A DNA stretch of 64,000 bases. It comes from Cordilura impudica. Lineage: Eukaryota > Arthropoda > Insecta > Diptera > Scathophagidae. This document shows positions 12,101-23,402 of the stretch, one piece after another; within the stretch, counting starts at the first letter, position 1, and every line of letters starts with the position of its first letter. The notes below the pieces were generated by a model. It had not been told where the DNA came from and searched no databases. It saw nothing but the letters and a program-made list of their open reading frames with translations. A program made the translations under genes and the position numbers. Location of the stretch: positions 1,507,501 to 1,571,500 of the forward strand of contig OY821519.1 of the NCBI GenBank assembly GCA_963682025.1, in the 5' to 3' direction.

Positions 12101-12930
12101 TATTTATAAAAACAGTGACAATTATGCTGTGTGCAATTGATGCCAATGAATCAGTATAAAATTTCTTTTTTTTATTTTAATATTTTATTTATTTTTATAA
12201 ATTCTTTTAATAATAAAAATAGGATAGGATAAAAATAGGAAGTGGCTTCATTAATAATCTCAAATCGGATCTGATGATTCGTAGTGCAGTATATAATAAT
12301 TCTGTGGACACTTATTTCGATGATCACTATAATATAAAATATGAACCATAATATTTTATAACACAAACAAATCTCAATTTTAATTTTATACTCAATATTG
12401 TTCAAATTCAATTAAAAAACCACAAACTTTAAAAAACAAAAACATCTGTTTTCGACTAGATCTATAACAGAGTATAAGTTCTGGTAATGCACTTTAGACT
12501 CTCGCCAGCACTAATAAATAAAATTCCAAAATAATTTAAATTATGAAACTCTATTATTTAATTTAAATACCTGAATGAATTTAATCTCATAAAATAAATT
12601 ATAATCTACTTATTCATAGTGATCTGAAAAATATTACGTCGACAATTGGCAATTAAAAAATAGTTGTTGTGAATAAATTGCATTATGCAACAAGCAAAAA
12701 TTCGTTGAATAACCACTATATTTTTTGATCCGCTATAGTCACCAACTGCAAAGATCTTCATTATTTCAAATTCTATGTTAAAGTTTTTTTTAAATTTTTT
12801 TCTAAAATTTGAGATTTTGAGAGGTTGCTCATACATCTTATCGTAACTTTGGAACGATGTATTCGATTTCCTTATGCAATACGTCAAAAATACGTTAAGT
12901 TTTCCTTTAAGTTTTCCTAATATCATTTTG

Positions 12931-13075
12931 ATGTGTAAACATCTATACGCGCAGGGGGGTAAATTTCAATTTCACAATACAATCACAAAAACAGCGTAAC
13001 ATGTAAGACGTAAGATAAAATCGGTGTGACTTACGATTGTATTGGTGCAAATATTATGATATGTAATAACCTGTT
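12931..13075 (-). mobile_element. Short inverted-repeat element (family P), copy 2
   Basis: Reads GATGTGTAAACATCTA, GCGCAGGG, then CACAATACAATCACAAAAAC, AGCGTAACATG, and closes with GATTGTATTGGTG. The ACAATACAATC/GATTGTATTG pair forms the terminal inverted repeat. It adjoins the AT minisatellite exactly as copy 1 does, in the opposite orientation. Confidence 0.7.
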
Positions 13076-14440
13076 TGAAAATGAAAAATGAAGAAACGAA
13101 AACTGAAAAATAAAAAAATAGAAAATGAAAAATAAAAATAAAAAATTAAAAATTGAAAATGAAAAACGAGAAATTAAAAATAGAAAATGAAAAATAAAAA
13201 AATGAAAAATAAACAAGTAAGAAAATTATAGTCGGTCTAGACCGACTATACTATACCCTATACCATGCGTTTAGAGACCCTATCTCATAGACCCAACTAA
13301 CTGGATATAGAAAATAAGCATAAACCAAATTTGAGTGGGATTTTTATTAATTTTTTCGGCTGCAGAGATGAAAAAGTTCATATCGGATGCTATATCTATA
13401 GGGGGACTAGGCACAAAAATGGACCGATACTGACCATGTTTGGTAAAGTCTCTTGTATTTTGCAAAAATATATACAAACAAAATTTGAGAAGAATCAGTG
13501 CAATATTTTTGTTTTTTGATAGATTTAAGTGAAGATCGGGAAGCAGCTCTATATGGGGCCTATGACTAAGAGTTGTCCAATAGGTATCATTTTTGGACTA
13601 CTAATTAATGGATGTAATATGTACATACAAACCCAATTTGACTTTGAGATTTGTATGATAATTTGGATCTTATGGCAATATATGTTGATTTCATAGGGTC
13701 ATTTGTATGGGGGCTAGGTCTGAACATGGACCGATTCTCACCAATTTCAATAGCGGTCATCCCATGGCCGATAGAAGCTTATATACCAAATTTCAGTAAA
13801 ATATATTCATATTTGCGACCTGCAGTTTGATTACAAGCTTTACGTGGACACACAGACGGACGGACGAACGGACGGAGGGACGGACGGACGGACGGACATC
13901 GTTAAATCGAATCAGATAGTGATTCTGATGCGATCGGTATAATTAAAGATGCGTGTAGGTCAAATATTTTTGGTTGTTACAAACAGCAGCACAAAGTCAT
14001 TATACCCAAACCACATAGTGGTATAGGGTATAAAAACGAAATATGAAAAAAAAACTGAAATATGAAAAATAAAAAAAAATAAATAAATAAAAATAAAAAA
14101 TGAAAAATAAAAACTAAAAAAATGAAAAATAAAAAATATAAAATTATAAATAAAAAATTAAAAATTAAAAACAAAAAATGAAAAATTTTAAATGAAAAAC
14201 GAAAAATTAAAAATGAAAAATGATAAATAAAAAAAAGGAAAATAAGAAATGAAAAATAAAAAATGAAAAATAAAGAATGAAAAATAAAAAATTAAAATTA
14301 AAAAATGAAAATGAAAAATAAAAAATAAAAAATGCAAAATGAAAAATAAAACGAAAAATGAAAAATGAAAAATAAATAATAAAGAATGAAAAATGAAAAA
14401 TAAAAATGAAAACGAAAATTTAAAAATGAAAAAAAATAAA
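13076..14440. repeat. AT-rich minisatellite (GAAAAATGAAAAATAAAAA type), split by INE-A
   Basis: Same word set as 113-790 but on the other strand (GAAAAATAAAAAATGAAAAA and variants). An INE-A copy occupies 13214-14035 inside it, so the tract predates that insertion. Open frames in it are low-complexity. Confidence 0.85.
13214..14035 (+). mobile_element. INE-A copy, full length (~820 bp)
   Basis: Starts CAAGTAAGAAAATTATAG with the palindromic core AGTCGGTCTAGACCGACT, then GATACCCTATACCATGCG. Middle blocks include TTCATATCGGATGCTATAT and CTATATGGGGCCTATGAC. Near the 3' end there is a GACGGACGGACGGACG microsatellite, then ATCGTTAAATCGAATCAGA, and it finishes with ACCACATAGTGGTATAGGGT and ATAAAA. 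The subterminal ATACCCTATACC/GGTATAGGGTAT inverted repeats plus the microsatellite are the architecture of INE-1/DINE-1 (Helentron-derived) elements of flies. It has no coding capacity. Confidence 0.85.
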
Positions 14441-14499
14441 AATTAGAAGTTTACCGGTTGAAACAATAAATAATAATAATTATTTTTATTTTAGCAGAG

Positions 14500-14620
14500 C
14501 CCCTGCAGTTGACTGCTATAAGTGATACATAGATGACGGTTTCTGTTCGATTTTACAGAAGCGCCATAAAAAAAAATCTTTAATTACTAGATGTTTACCA
14601 TTTCCCCTGTCATCGTACTC
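14500..14620. repeat. Fragment related to the inverted repeat at 45777-46060
   Basis: TATAAGTGATACATAGATGA followed by a GCGCCATAAAAAA block matches ATAAGTGATACATGGATGAC and GTGGCATAAAAAACA at 45883-45920. Confidence 0.5.
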
Positions 14621-14654
14621 ACATGATTTCTTTTTTTTTTATATAGCCATTACT

Positions 14655-14790
14655 TTAGGAGTTATAGAGGCGCAAGTGGAAAAAAATTATAAAATTTTTG
14701 TAATCAAAAAATTCATAAGAAATAAATAGCAACAAATACTTACCAACTTTAGTACTTAATCTTAAAGCTGCATGTAAAAGAAATAAAATA
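14655..14790. repeat. Left inner arm of element E2
   Basis: Imperfect reverse complement of 16805-16978; shared blocks include AGGCGCAAGTGGAAAAAAA versus AGGCACAAGTGAAAAAAAA, and AGCAACAAATACTTA. Confidence 0.75.
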
Positions 14791-14949
14791 AATTTTGTTT
14801 TTTTCTTTAACAAAAATTCAAGCAATAGTTCATTTGAGTAGCATTTAATATATATTTTGTATTAAGTAAAGTTAACAAGTGGTTATACGTTAATCAACAA
14901 GATTAACAAAGCTTAATATAATAATAATTTCGACTTTTGTTTTGTCTCC

Positions 14950-16552
14950 TATGATCTCCTGAGCTTGATTCTCTTATATGAAACCAAGAAAAATCTTTCA
15001 TCATATTTTCATTCCATAGTCCCTAATAACGTTGCTTCATGGTATTAGATTGTTGATTAAACCATTCACCATGCTCGTCGCTTGCGGCACCAAAGTTTTC
15101 CGGGAAAAAGCCCAAATGAGAATGCACGAAATGGATTTTTAGTGAAATTTAAACATCTAACTTTAGAAATTTAAAAAATAAACAACCATGAATAAAATAA
15201 TCATTTAATTACTATTTACGAATTTTTGAATAGTTTTCAAGCAAATCATGAACGACTCCTAATGGTTCCTAGAAACTTAGAACCAATTTGTCGAAATGAA
15301 TTCCATGCAGTTTTCTCAGCTTTCCCTGGTGATAATAACTAGAGGACCATCGAAAACCCCAATTTTTGCAAATGAAAGATCAGGAAATATTGTTTTTACA
15401 TGAGCGAAGACTCTACTCGATTTGTTTATAAAGACCAGCTTTATATGTAGTGGTGGTAAGATTAAATTGTCCTTTTTAATCAATGCAGAATATTTTACAT
15501 TATGCAAGTCTGGGGGTGCCTTCAGCTCTTGTTTTCCAAATCCTTTTATATTTAGTGATTTTTCCGATCCTGTCTATCCCAGAGGCAGAGAAATGAGCAA
15601 TATTTTGTATAGCCACCTTGGTGGCCTGTTAAAATAGCAGCAACTTTTAAGTCCAATTGTGCTTTTCACTGTTCAAATTTCGTAATAAAGTGATCATAGT
15701 TTCATATGTTTCTTTGATATTCACAGCATGTGTAATTGGTATAGATGGCCTCTCGTTGCCAATCTATAGTATTAATAGGCAAGCCGATTTCTTGTGACCA
15801 ATATAAAATTGTAGTTAATAACCGATTTCGAAAGGCATTTCTATTTAGCTGTTGGAGTAATGTTCATTTAAAGTTGCTACTAACACATACATAAAACATA
15901 TACTGTGTCTGTGTTTATTGTAAATATGTGCTGAATTGTGAGTTGGTTAAAATTGATTAGTATAACTTTTATAAAATAATTTATTAAAAGAAAACATTAA
16001 ATTTCCTAGAATTCGATCTCAAGTTTCGAGGGCTGGGCTCTGCGGCCTTATGATTTTCTCTGCTACTATCAACAAGTAGCCGCCACACATTTGCGACATA
16101 TTTTTGGCCGATCTTTTAACGCTTTAAGTACTTAAATAAATATAGCAATCAGATCCATGGATCGATGTTTTTCTCCACATCATAGGTTGTAGAGTTCTCT
16201 TGTATGTTCTGTAAGTTGAGAAAAAATTGCAGTGATAAAAATGGACATTTATTTAAAACTTTATTTAAAAGCATATACTGAGAGTTCGATGAAAATGGAT
16301 TTCTTCAAATAATTCGGCAGTTATCATATTTTAAACTGGGCGTCAAATATTGGTCTATGTCTTACACTTTTGCTTTAAATTAATTTTTGTATTAAATTTG
16401 GTAAAAAAAATTGAGAAATGTCGCCGTTTATTTTTGGTCATAAATTTGCCGCACGCATAACAAAGCATATCCGGCTCAATTTTTTTTTTCAGATTCTTAT
16501 TCATTTTTTTATTTTTATATTTTAAATAAACACTTATCTTGTCCGCAATCAC
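14950..16552 (-). pseudogene. E2-encoded cysteine-rich protein of unclassified transposon family, broken
   Basis: Minus-strand pieces in order: N-terminal CYACGKFMTKNKRRHFSIF (frame 16552-16355); weak KICRKCVAATC near 16075-16110; a Helitron insertion (15763-16046); GGYTKYCSFLCLWD near 15590-15640; then NLILPPLHIKLVFINKSSRV, FPDLSFAKIGVFDGP (15316-15507); and finally FVHSHLGFFPENFGAASDEH with WNENMMKDFSWF near 14990-15135. The same order of motifs (CxxCG-x-x-T, LPxLHIK, F(V/L)HSHL) is found in E1 at 57790-59740. I recall these motifs from large multi-copy families of uncharacterised proteins in arthropods and cnidarians. Function is unknown; the paired cysteines suggest zinc binding and the SDEHGE block could hold catalytic acids, both inference. 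Several stops and frameshifts make it dead. Confidence 0.7.
15763..16046 (+). mobile_element. Helitron-like non-autonomous element nested in E2
   Basis: Begins A|TCTATAGTATTAATAGGCAA, has GCCGATTTCTTGTGACC and AGTTGCTACTAACACATACA, and ends with TTTCGAGGGCTGGGCTCTG. The terminal CTAG is decayed. It splits the E2 gene remnant. Confidence 0.75.
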
Positions 16553-16804
16553 TTGTTAATTAATACAGATTTTGCAAAGTGGTGCCTTTACATACCTTTT
16601 TAAAATCGCATTTTTTCTAATTTTTCTAGCAAAAGAAACAAACGACAGTCGCAAATGGGACGCACATAAATAAATTATATAGATACTACACAATAAAAGG
16701 AATCAAAAGAAATATTATGTATTAAATAGGGTAAGGACGCAAATTTCGATAAAAAAAAAAGTCAAAACTAGGAAGTATCTATCAGGAATAAAACACGAAT
16801 TTAT

Positions 16805-17100
16805 TCATGAATTTTCACGAAATAAAGTTTATTTTTTTCTATTACATACAGCATACTAAAACTGATAAGTATTTGTTGCTTCCTATTTTTTTTTATGAAT
16901 TTTTGAATTCAAAAATTTTATAATTCAAAAACAAAAAATTTTTTTTTTTCACTTGTGCCTCAATAATTCCTGGTGTAATTTAAAGTTCTTCGATGTACTG
17001 CATAATAAAATGGAATAAGTTGTTCCAAAGTTATGGATGTGTGGAGCAGCCTATTAAATAATCTCAAATTTTAGAAAAAAAATTAAAAAAAACTTACCAT
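16805..17100. repeat. Right arm of element E2
   Basis: The inner part pairs with 14655-14790 and the outer part with 12780-12905, both inverted. A fragment similar to the outer part also occurs at 28095-28160. Confidence 0.7.
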
Positions 17101-17497
17101 GGAACCAGAGTTCAGAAAAAAAACACACACTGAATAAAAAACTCGTACATATATGTAAACAAACATAACTTAGACCAACACACACATATTTTTATTTTCA
17201 TATCAATTATGTTTGTTTTTAACGCACATGAAAATAAAGATATGTGTTGGCTGCTTTTGAACAGAACATTGTGTGTTTCATGTGTGTATTTTCTGAACCT
17301 TGCATAGAACTTGAAATAATGATGATTTCTGCAATTCGGTGAGAAAAAACATTTCCCATTTGTATCATAGTGTTATTATACTTTGTCAGAAATTCCCTCC
17401 ACTAGGGAGAAATTTATTGTGAAATTTATTCCGAAAATGTACCAAAATAAAATCCTGAAAATGCACCAAAATAATACAATTATATTTGCAAAGAAAA
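17101..17497. other. Non-coding stretch
   Basis: AT-rich; two copies of an ACACACACATATTTTTATTTT-like motif in opposite orientation near 17178-17250. No gene seen. Confidence 0.4.
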
Positions 17498-18297
17498 CAA
17501 GTAAGAAAGTTATAGTCGGTCTAGACCGACTATATGATACCCTATACCATGCGTTTAGAGACCCTATCTCATAGGCCCAACTAACTGGACATAGAAAATA
17601 AGCATTAACCAAATTTGAATGGGATTATTATAAATTGTTTTGGCTGCAGATATGAAAAAGTTCATATCGGATGCAATATCTACATGGGGACTAGGCCCAA
17701 AAGTAGACCGATCCTGATTATGTTTGGTAAAGTTTCTTGTATTTTGCAAAAATATATACAAACAAAATTTGAGAAGAATCAGTGCAATATTTTGGTTTTT
17801 TGATAGATATAAGTGAAGATCATGAAGCAGCTCTATATGGGGCCTATGGCTAAGAGTTGTCCTATAGGTATCATTTTTAGACTACTCATTAATGGATGTA
17901 ATAAACGCATACAAACCCAATTTGAATAAGATCTTTATGACAATTTGGATCTTATGGCAATTTATGTCGATTTCATAGGGGTCATTTATATGGGGGCTAG
18001 GTCTGAACATGGACTGCTTCTCACAAATTTCAATATCGTTCACTCTATGACTGATAGAAGCTTACATACCAAATTTCATCAAAATATATTCATATTTGCG
18101 ACCTGCAGTTTGATTACAAGGTTTACATGGACACACAGACGGACGGACGGACGGACGGACATCGTTAAATCGAATCAGTTAGTGATTCTGATTCGATCTG
18201 TACAATAAAAGATGGGTCTAGGTCAAATATTTTTGGTAGTTACAAATAGCAGCACAAAGTCATTATACCCAAACCACATCTGGTATAGGGTATAAAA
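17498..18297 (+). mobile_element. INE-A copy, full length (~800 bp)
   Basis: All family blocks are present from CAAGTAAGAAAGTTATAG and GTCGGTCTAGACCGAC to a (GACG)n tract and CCACATCTGGTATAGGGTAT. Very close to the copies at 13214 and 63249, so comparatively young. Confidence 0.85.
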
Positions 18298-18362
18298 ATT
18301 TAATATCTCTTAAGTTATATCGATCTCAAATGATCATGAGCGTCTTAATAGTTTGTGTGGGT

Positions 18363-18430
18363 TTATAAATTAGAAATGGGCGAGATCAGACGAGAGGGTG
18401 CTGCACCTCCCGTGATAGTCCATAAGTTAT
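18363..18430 (+). repeat. Scrap related to the 137-bp tandem repeat of 39990-40370
   Basis: GAGATCAGACGAGAGGGTGC and CTGCACCTCCCGTGATAG resemble the reverse complement of the GGTGCCACGCCCACTGGTCA block at 40067. A second such scrap is at 19343-19440. Confidence 0.45.
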
Positions 18431-18434
18431 TAAT

Positions 18435-18500
18435 TAGCAGAGTCCAGTACTAGAAATTCGAATGCATATTCTAGGAAATTTTATTTTTCAATAAATTTTT
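18435..18500 (-). mobile_element. Helitron-like 3'-end fragment
   Basis: CAGTACTAGAAATTCGAATG and ATTCTAGGAAATTTTATTTT match the 3' terminal region of the family (compare 46810-46870), minus the rest of the element. Confidence 0.5.
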
Positions 18501-18641
18501 TTCTTTTAATGTTTTTTTTTTTTAATTTATGTACATATGTGTATAAAAAAATTATGAATATTTCAATAAAATTCATTAAATTGTAATTTTTTAAATAAAA
18601 TTCATTAAATTTCATTACTAATATTTGTTGAACGCAGAAAA

Positions 18642-19009
18642 TCTATAATATTAATAGGCTAGGCGATTTCTTGTGACCGATGTTTTGTTCTACCGCTTTT
18701 TCCCGATTTTGACCAAACGTATATTATTTGAAAAGTATTTTCTTTTAGCCGTTTTGCAGTTTTACAGCTTTATAAATTTTTTCCTTTGTTTTGAGTAAAT
18801 TGCATTTAAAGTTGCTACTAACACATACATAAAATTATCCATATGCTATGTGTGTTTTATTAAATTTTTTAATGTGTTTGTTAATGAGCTATCTAATAAT
18901 AATATCTAATAATAATAAACCATAAAAGTGTTGGTTTGTGAATTGGCTAAGTTGAGATATAAAGATGCATAGAAATCGCACTCGAATTTCGAGCGCTGTA
19001 ATCTGCTAG
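18642..19009 (+). mobile_element. Helitron-like non-autonomous element, complete (368 bp)
   Basis: The best-preserved copy: it starts with TC after an A (A|TCTATAATATTAATAGGC) and ends CTAG before a T, the A|TC...CTRR|T rule of Helitron insertion. About ten bases before the end lies a small hairpin, CTCGAATTTCGAG. It has no coding capacity and would depend on a Rep/helicase elsewhere. Confidence 0.85.
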
Positions 19010-19034
19010 TATATATAAATGTGTTTGTTAATAA

Positions 19035-19328
19035 ATAATTTTATAAGAGCCTAAAGGTATGCGAATCAATTTCATCCAATTCGTAAACACACACACAGAA
19101 ATGTATATGTTTTTAATTGCAACTTAAATATGTATTTTATGTATGTATTAGTAGCAACTTTAAATGATTATTACTTCTTAAAAATGTACCAGATGGTGCA
19201 TATCTGTTAAAATGATACACATCTTCAAAGATATACCTTTTAAATTGTATAATTTTTGTCACAATCGGCTGGTAACTTAGAGTGTAGAAGACGTCACAAG
19301 AAATCGCCTTGGCTATTAATATTGTAGA
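19035..19328 (-). mobile_element. Helitron-like element, 3'-truncated, tail-to-tail with its neighbour
   Basis: The minus-strand 5' end (TCTACAATATTAATAGCC when read from 19328 down) and body are clear; the hairpin end is missing at 19035. It lies 25 bases from the 3' end of the copy at 18642-19009, in opposite orientation. Confidence 0.75.
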
Positions 19329-19342
19329 TGTAAGCAGTTGAA

Positions 19343-19440
19343 CTAAAAATTGGCTGGATCAGACCAGTGAGCATGGCAACACCCATACAAATGAAATATT
19401 TTATAGCATATATCTGGATTCCATATGTTATTAATATCGT
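19343..19440 (+). repeat. Scrap related to the 137-bp tandem repeat
   Basis: GGATCAGACCAGTGAGCATG and CAACACCCATACAAATGAA resemble the repeat block at 40067-40090 in reverse complement. Confidence 0.4.
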
Positions 19441-20589
19441 AACGAAGCACAACGGGGATTACTAGTCCACACAAATTTATGCGTCATACTCTTGTCAGGC
19501 ATGTTAGGGTTGGTACAATTGTACATTCTGTATACAAAAGTATGGTTATATAGGAGGTATCTACCGCAAAAAGAAAATTGAAAGAGAGAGCAAACAAGCC
19601 AACTATTCATAAGAATATTTAATTGTAAATGGTTTATTTTCCTCAAAAATTTACTTCATTTATTTATTAATAAGTTGGCATTTATCATTAGCGATTATAT
19701 TTATTATTAATAATTGCAAAAAAAAACATTCTTGGTACAATGGTCAAATGATCATCTCTGACTCAGGCACATTTGCATATATTCGATGCTTAACGTAACA
19801 TCCATATAGGGGACATGAACATAGTTATAAACGAAAATACAATTGCATATCTGCATATACACATATACATACATACATACATACATATAAACAAAAACGT
19901 ACAATACATAAGCAAGTATATGATCATATGTGCACATGGTACGTGTCTAATTTTTTGGATATTTTCATGCAGCTCGTGTCAAAAGTTAAAATATTGTTTG
20001 ACATTATGTCTTTTATAAATAAAATAACTATTGTTACACCATCCATGGGCACTAGGGTTTCTTTTTGCAAATTGTATGCAAATTTAAGTGAAATAATGGT
20101 GAAGTCTACAATCCAAACTACTGACTAGTTTTGACTTTATCTCTGAAGCTAAGCTAAGTCAATTGTTTTTAAATTATAAGTTTTTTATATTTGAAATATA
20201 TGAAATCAAGAAATTAAGTTAAGAACTTAATAACTAAAAAAAAATAATCACTAAAAGAAAAATTTAATTAAAATTTCTGGTACACCAAGAAACTTTTAGG
20301 AACTTTCAGGCATTGGCGTTGGTTTTAGAAGAAGAAACCCTTTTAACACATATGGACTGTATACTTATGTAATAAAATACACTCAGAAACTTTTTTCGTT
20401 GTTTATGTTGGCAGATATATTAAAAGTATAAAAATTATATAATATTTTTCTCGTCGTTTTTCCGATAACTAGGTCAATAACTACTGAAGATGTCTTCAAT
20501 TGGTATTCATATTAAGGGATTTTACTATTGTAATTATTGCATTTTATTTTATCTTTGCTTGCAATTCGAGGATATTTTACTTTTCATTT
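19441..20589. other. Non-coding stretch with a CATA microsatellite
   Basis: A CATACATACATACATACATA tract lies at about 19867-19886. No gene is supported; frames here are repeat-driven or short. Confidence 0.5.
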
Positions 20590-20887
20590 AATAAAGACCC
20601 TAAAGGTATGCTTCATAATTCAACTCATTTTAAATGAAGAAAACAAACTCAAGCCATTAACAAATTTAATAAACATACACATAGCATTGTATAATTTAAT
20701 GTAAGTGCTAGTAGCAATTTTAAACGATCATAACTCCAAAAAAATGTTCCAGACGATGAAAATCTGCAAATCTGGTGAACAGCTAAACAGAAATACCATT
20801 TAAATGATAATTTTTTGTCAAAATCGGGGTAAAACTGTGAAACATACAGCGGTCACAAGAAATCGCCTTGAATATTAATATTGTAGA
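20590..20887 (-). mobile_element. Helitron-like non-autonomous element, 3'-truncated
   Basis: Minus-strand 5' end TCTACAATATTAATATTCAA at 20887, then the conserved GATTTCTTGTGACCGCTG and GCTAGCACTTACATT body, running to AAAGACCCTAAAGGTATGC. The terminal hairpin is not seen. Confidence 0.75.
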
Positions 20888-21912
20888 TAATCATTTATTG
20901 TTATGGTTTTATGTTCGATGAAAGAAATTCTAATTCCCTTATCATTTGATTTGCGATATTAGATTTGCATTAGATTTGTTACATGTTACTGATTTCATTT
21001 GATTTATTAATTTTAATTTAATTTATTTAAACAGGTAATATTTCTTTCGATGTTACAAACATTCTTTCTTGAGTGTATGGAATATAACGTAATAAATGTC
21101 AAGTGTATTTAAAATAAATATTTTAGTTTTATTATACGGACATAAAAATCTGTGACATTTTCTAATTTAATGTATTCAATTTGAATAATTCATTTTGTAT
21201 GGTACGATTTTTTAAATTTGATACATCTATTTATATCACAAATAATACTGGTGTTAATAACTCTAAAAATTTAAGAGTTTGACATAAAAGTCGGTTCACA
21301 AATCAGTCACCGACCTTATACATTTAAAATAAATATATATTTTACAAATAAATTCTGTTGATATTGAAATCTTAGAGTACATATAACATTTAATTTAGGA
21401 TCTGAAACAATTTTCCTGTTATCACGTGGCAACAATCTTAAAAAATACATCCTTGACAGCTTTAACATTTTGTGAAATCCTTTATTTATTACAACCGCTT
21501 TCTTTATTACCTTCCTGCTTTTCTCTATCGCATATATTCAACTTTTTATAATCTCACGTAAACACGAATATCTCGCGCAGTTTTACTGTAATGCACAACA
21601 AAAGCGTTTAAAAATCGTATATCACAGAACGTAACAAGAAGAATATTTTATATGTTGTACTGCTTATAAGAAATAAAAATGATTTCGTATGAGAACTCAA
21701 ACTTACACAAATAACTCTTACATATGAACATTGTCACGTTTCTACTTATATATTTTTGTTTGTTTCTACAATGCGAATCACATGATTTTTATTTCTATGA
21801 TATATTATAAAAGTTGGGAAATGCAACCTACACTTATGCCCATTTGTACTCGATTTCTTCTTTAATTAACACGATTCATGAATGTTATCAATTCATACGG
21901 CTTACAAAAAGG
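20888..21912. other. Non-coding stretch
   Basis: AT-rich, with no recognised gene or repeat. Confidence 0.4.
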
Positions 21913-22306
21913 CTAATGCCGTCTTCTGACAAAAAAATGTCACATTTTATTTGCACTTTTTTCGAAAACTGTATTTTTTTATATATTCAGAATTAATACA
22001 TCAATCGAAAGATCTCAAAATCGAGCCCTCGTAAATGGCAAATAATTGCAGCCATTGACCGTTTTCAGGTCATAGTGCGAGAATATTTCCCCATTGTTCC
22101 CCTTTTTTGACTATTTTCACCCTATGACTTCAAAGAGGATATTAATCATAATTTTGTTTATATTTTATGGACACAGCACTTTGAGACCTTTCGATTGATG
22201 TATAAGACAAGACTGCTCTGATTTCGGAATATATAAAAAAATACACATTTGGATAAAAGTGCAAATTTAAAGTGACATTTTTTGTCAGAAGAGAAAACGG
22301 CATAAG
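21913..22306. mobile_element. Hairpin element (~390 bp) with inverted arms
   Basis: The left arm CTAATGCCGTCTTCTGACAA, with AATGTCACATTTTATTTGCA and TTTTTTTATATATTC, pairs with a right arm (22220-22306) containing GACATTTTTTGTCAGAAG and ACGGCATAAG. It is a foldback-type MITE whose loop is occupied by a second MITE at 21997-22202. Confidence 0.7.
21997..22202. mobile_element. MITE (206 bp) with TAA target duplication, nested
   Basis: Terminal inverted repeats TACATCAATCGAAAGATCTC and its partner GAGACCTTTCGATTGATGTA. TAA flanks both ends (21994-21996 and 22203-22205). A 3-bp site again suggests a PIF/Harbinger-like mobiliser, as inference. Confidence 0.8.
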
Positions 22307-23402
22307 ATTCTGGAAAAGAAAACAGGCGGCAAGAAAATTCTCTCGTGAATTTTTCAGCTCAACTCGAAATTTCTATAATCACTTCACCATATACAATATA
22401 CAATATCTGCCAATAATAATAAAACATAACATTTCTATTTCTCATCTTTATAACAAGCGAAGTTGATATAGCGATGTCAGTCTGCACGTCTGTCATCAGT
22501 GGAAATCATGATTAGGCCCCCAATAGGTCACGTTGCTAAGTTTTAGTGAAGATGATTCACTGGCATCCTGAGCAGCTTGCTGTATAAAATTATCGAATTC
22601 GCTTCAATAGACACTGCAATTTCAATGAAAATATTTAAAAAAATCTTCAAAAATATGAATTTTCCATGTTGTTGTATGGGATTGCTGTAATTTTTGTTGC
22701 CAATGTAGTCGTTGTAGTCGTAGCATTTGCTTCATGAGTATATGCATGCTGCACATGTAATATTAGCTTAGGCCACATTTTCTCACGTTACCCCAAAATA
22801 AATACAAAAAATCGCCAAAGTGAAAGAAATATTATAATAAAAAAGTAAATTTTCTTATTCAAGAAAAAAATAAAATAACTATTTATAGATTTTAATAAAA
22901 AATAAAAATGAATCCGATTTTCATTAAAATTGAACTTGTGGAAAAAATCCATGTTAAAAGTTTTTTCGTTTCAAAACATTTAAAATTTTTTTTAAACAAT
23001 TTATCATGTTTTGATGAATTTAGGATGTTACTTCTGTAGAAATACTTTCAGAGTAGAGAGTTTAAACATTTTAAATAAGTTTCCTATTGAATACGTTCAA
23101 AGTCTATTTTTCAATATTTGGTAGAAACTTATATTTTTCCTATAGAATCACCGGAAATCATACAAACCTTAAGTAAAGGTAAGAAGAAACATTTTCTCCG
23201 TAGACTTTTAAAAAAATTCACTAGGTCTGGCCACCCTTGCTTTAAAATAATATACTCACAGAGTTTGTCAAGTAATTCTTTGAAAAATAAAAAAGTCATA
23301 GTTTTAAATTTAAATTAAAATGTTATTAACAAAAACAAAATTTCTCTCACTATTTCTTCAATTCTGTTATAAGAGTAAATAGTAAAATTAATAAAAAGTT
23401 AA
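22307..23402. other. Non-coding stretch
   Basis: No gene or repeat recognised. The frame 23118-23318 has lysine- and asparagine-rich content of chance type. Confidence 0.4.

Larger units (their letters stand above)
12606..17100 (-). mobile_element. Element E2: long-inverted-repeat transposon carrying a cysteine-rich protein gene
   Basis: The left arm segment 14655-14790 (GGAGTTATAGAGGCGCAAG onward, through AGCAACAAATACTTACCAA) is the reverse complement, with divergence, of 16805-16978. The outer part of the right arm (16979-17100, with CTGCTCCACACATCC and AACTTTGGAACAACTT when read in reverse) matches 12780-12905 on the left (GTTGCTCATACATC, AACTTTGGAACGATG). The left arm therefore seems split by a 1.7-kb block (12926-14620) of family P, minisatellite and INE-A. 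A gene remnant on the minus strand lies between the arms. A third arm-like scrap is at 28095-28160. The outer ends are not defined. Confidence 0.6.

Noticed and set aside
19867..19886. CRISPR-like or regulated repeat array
   Set aside because: It is a plain CATA tetranucleotide microsatellite without spacers.
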